Source: an uncultured Lachnospiraceae bacterium (GTDB lineage Bacteria > Bacillota_A > Clostridia > Lachnospirales > Lachnospiraceae). From it: 6,909 nucleotides of DNA. Position 1 is the stretch's first letter, and each line of letters opens with the position of its first letter. The notes under the pieces were generated by a model. The model made no database searches, was not told the DNA's origin, and was given only the letters and a program-made list of their open reading frames with translations. Positions 5,999 through 6,909 of the stretch are shown here, piece after piece. The stretch is from contig CAJKKX010000122.1 in NCBI GenBank assembly GCA_905200565.1, forward strand, positions 1 to 6,909, read 5' to 3'. The position numbers were made by a program, and so were the translations under genes.

Positions 5999-6115
5999 AT
6001 GCTCTCCCGCGAGGGAAGTCCGCAGCGGCTGGTTTACGATGTGGACCGGTTTGACCTTCCGAAATATCCTCTCAGGAACATAACAGATGGCCAGACCGGT
6101 TCCGGAAAGGAATAG
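5999..6115 (+). pseudogene. Fragment of a second DUF2812 gene, now a 38-codon open frame
   Basis: The frame starting at ATG 5999 reads MLSREGSPQRLVYDVDRFD and then LPKYP before diverging, and stops at TAG 6113-6115. The block at 6014-6070 encodes GSPQRLVYDVDRFDLPKYP, matching residues 45-63 of the intact DUF2812 protein (GNPQRLVYDVDRFDLPKYP) with one substitution. At base level the 57-nt block differs from 4704-4760 (minus strand) at seven positions, six of them synonymous, so it derives from a gene that evolved under protein-level selection, not from a recent copy. The sequence before and after does not match the family. No ribosome binding site precedes ATG 5999, so I regard it as a remnant, although its stop falls one base before the response-regulator ATG. 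Confidence 0.75.
6106..6111 (+). promoter_or_regulatory. Ribosome binding site deciding the response-regulator start
   Basis: AAAGGA lies 5 nt before ATG 6117. The earlier in-frame ATG at 6087 lacks such a site and would add ten residues (MARPVPERNR) before the usual receiver N-terminus. Confidence 0.65.
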
Positions 6116-6116
6116 A

Positions 6117-6791
6117 ATGGATATAAAAATTGCTGTCATTGCAGACGATAAAAAACTGAACGAGGGCATCTGCCTTTCCCTGAAGGAGCCGGGGCGCATC
6201 TTCTTTCCCTGCCGCACGCTTGCGCAGGCACGGCAGTGCCTGCAGGAAAACAGTCTCAACCTGATTCTTCTCGACGTCAATCTTCCGGACGGCAGCGGCA
6301 TTGATTTTGTCCGGGAAATACGCGCAAAAAGCCGCACGCCCATCATACTGATTACCGTAAACAATATGGACCTTGACATCGTTACCGGGCTGGAGGCGGG
6401 CGCCAACGATTACATCACAAAACCGTTCAGCCTGATGGTTCTGCGGGCGCGCGCCGCCGTACAGCTTCGGGACTGCACAAAAACAGACAGCGGCATTTCC
6501 ATCGATGGATTTATCTTTGATTTTAATAAAATGCTGTTTTCCAAAAACGGACAGCACATTGAATTGAGCAAAACGGAGCAGCGCCTGCTGCGCATTCTCG
6601 TAGAAAACAGAGGCGCCGCCATCCGCCGGAGCTATTTAATCGATACTGTCTGGCAGGGCGACACCGAATATGTAGATGAGCATGCTCTGACAGTCGCCGT
6701 CAAGCGGCTGAGAGATAAGCTGGAGGACGACAGCGCGAATCCCGCATATATTAAAACCATATATGGTATCGGATATATGTGGGCAGTCTGA
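6117..6791 (+). CDS. OmpR/PhoB-family response regulator
   Basis: A 224-residue DNA-binding response regulator, the expected length for the family. The receiver domain (about 2-117) has the acidic pair Asp10-Asp11 in VIADD, the phosphoacceptor Asp53 in LILLDVNLPDGSG, Thr80 in IILITV, and Lys102 in YITKPF, so all catalytic residues are present. The winged-helix domain (about 127-224) contains LSKTEQRLLRILVENRG (150-166), the recognition-helix region EHALTVAVKRLRDKL (188-202) and the terminal wing IKTIYGIGYMW. I start at ATG 6117, which matches the normal receiver N-terminus. The kinase gene follows after 34 nt. Systems of this layout in Clostridia often control neighbouring ABC exporters for peptide antibiotics, but the target is not visible here; it may lie beyond the window. 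Confidence 0.93.
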   Translation: MDIKIAVIADDKKLNEGICLSLKEPGRIFFPCRTLAQARQCLQENSLNLILLDVNLPDGSGIDFVREIRAKSRTPIILITVNNMDLDIVTGLEAGANDYITKPFSLMVLRARAAVQLRDCTKTDSGISIDGFIFDFNKMLFSKNGQHIELSKTEQRLLRILVENRGAAIRRSYLIDTVWQGDTEYVDEHALTVAVKRLRDKLEDDSANPAYIKTIYGIGYMWAV

Positions 6792-6825
6792 GCAGTGCCC
6801 TGTCTGCAGAAAGGAATCATATCAC

Positions 6826-6909
6826 ATGCTGATTATTTTATCTCTTATTACTGTGTGTATTATCACCGGCGTTTTCTGGTACATATTATTTTCCCGCCGC
6901 GAGCGGCGG
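6826..6909 (+). CDS. Sensor histidine kinase, N-terminal 28 codons (runs off the window)
   Basis: ATG 6826 follows AAAGGA (about 10 nt upstream) and opens a frame that stays open to the window edge. The protein begins MLIILSLITVCIITGVFWYI and continues LFSRRERR: one transmembrane helix directly followed by a positively charged cytoplasmic juxtamembrane segment. This resembles kinases with a short N-terminal anchor and no large sensor domain that are paired with OmpR-type regulators in Lachnospiraceae. The kinase assignment rests on the position 34 nt after the response regulator and on this topology; the catalytic domains are outside the window. A small membrane protein remains possible. Confidence 0.65.
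   Translation, partial: MLIILSLITVCIITGVFWYILFSRRERR

Overview
The window looks like a chromosomal segment of a Firmicute of class Clostridia, most likely Lachnospiraceae. The reasons are strong AGGAGG-type ribosome binding sites, moderate base composition, a PadR/DUF2812 gene pair, a YhaQ/NatA-type ABC exporter, and a compact OmpR-type response regulator followed by a kinase with a very short N-terminus. The genus cannot be fixed from the sequence alone.

Layout. Positions 1-5289 form a leftward (minus-strand) cluster, read right to left: a PadR-family repressor (5199-4873), a DUF2812 membrane protein (4892-3843), a short gap with a candidate second promoter, an ABC ATPase (3750-2767), two related ABC-2 permeases (2777-1467 and 1465-134), and the first 38 codons of a ZIP-family metal transporter (115 to the window edge). 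The genes overlap or lie at most 18 nt apart, except for the 92-nt gap before the ATPase. From 6117 rightward lie an OmpR-type response regulator and the beginning of a sensor histidine kinase.

Between them, 5290-5998 holds no intact gene. It contains an AT-rich remnant of a minus-strand gene (5764 to 5357), readable as three segments in different frames. Just before the response regulator, 6014-6070 is a plus-strand fragment of a second DUF2812 gene. It encodes 18 of 19 residues identical to the intact DUF2812 protein, and six of its seven base differences are synonymous.

How it may work. The PadR gene has a promoter with TTGACA, a 17-bp spacer and TATTAT, followed at once by a perfect 11-bp inverted repeat. 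This is the arrangement expected of an autoregulated PadR repressor, and it implies that translation starts at TTG 5199 and not at the ATG at 5262, which overlaps the -10 box. PadR probably controls DUF2812 and perhaps the exporter. The ATPase and the two unlike permeases should form one exporter; its substrate cannot be read from sequence. The metal transporter is the last gene seen in the same transcription unit. The most notable items are the PadR operator, the inverted DUF2812 fragment, the shattered gene, and a lysine-rich insertion in the ABC ATPase just before its signature motif.
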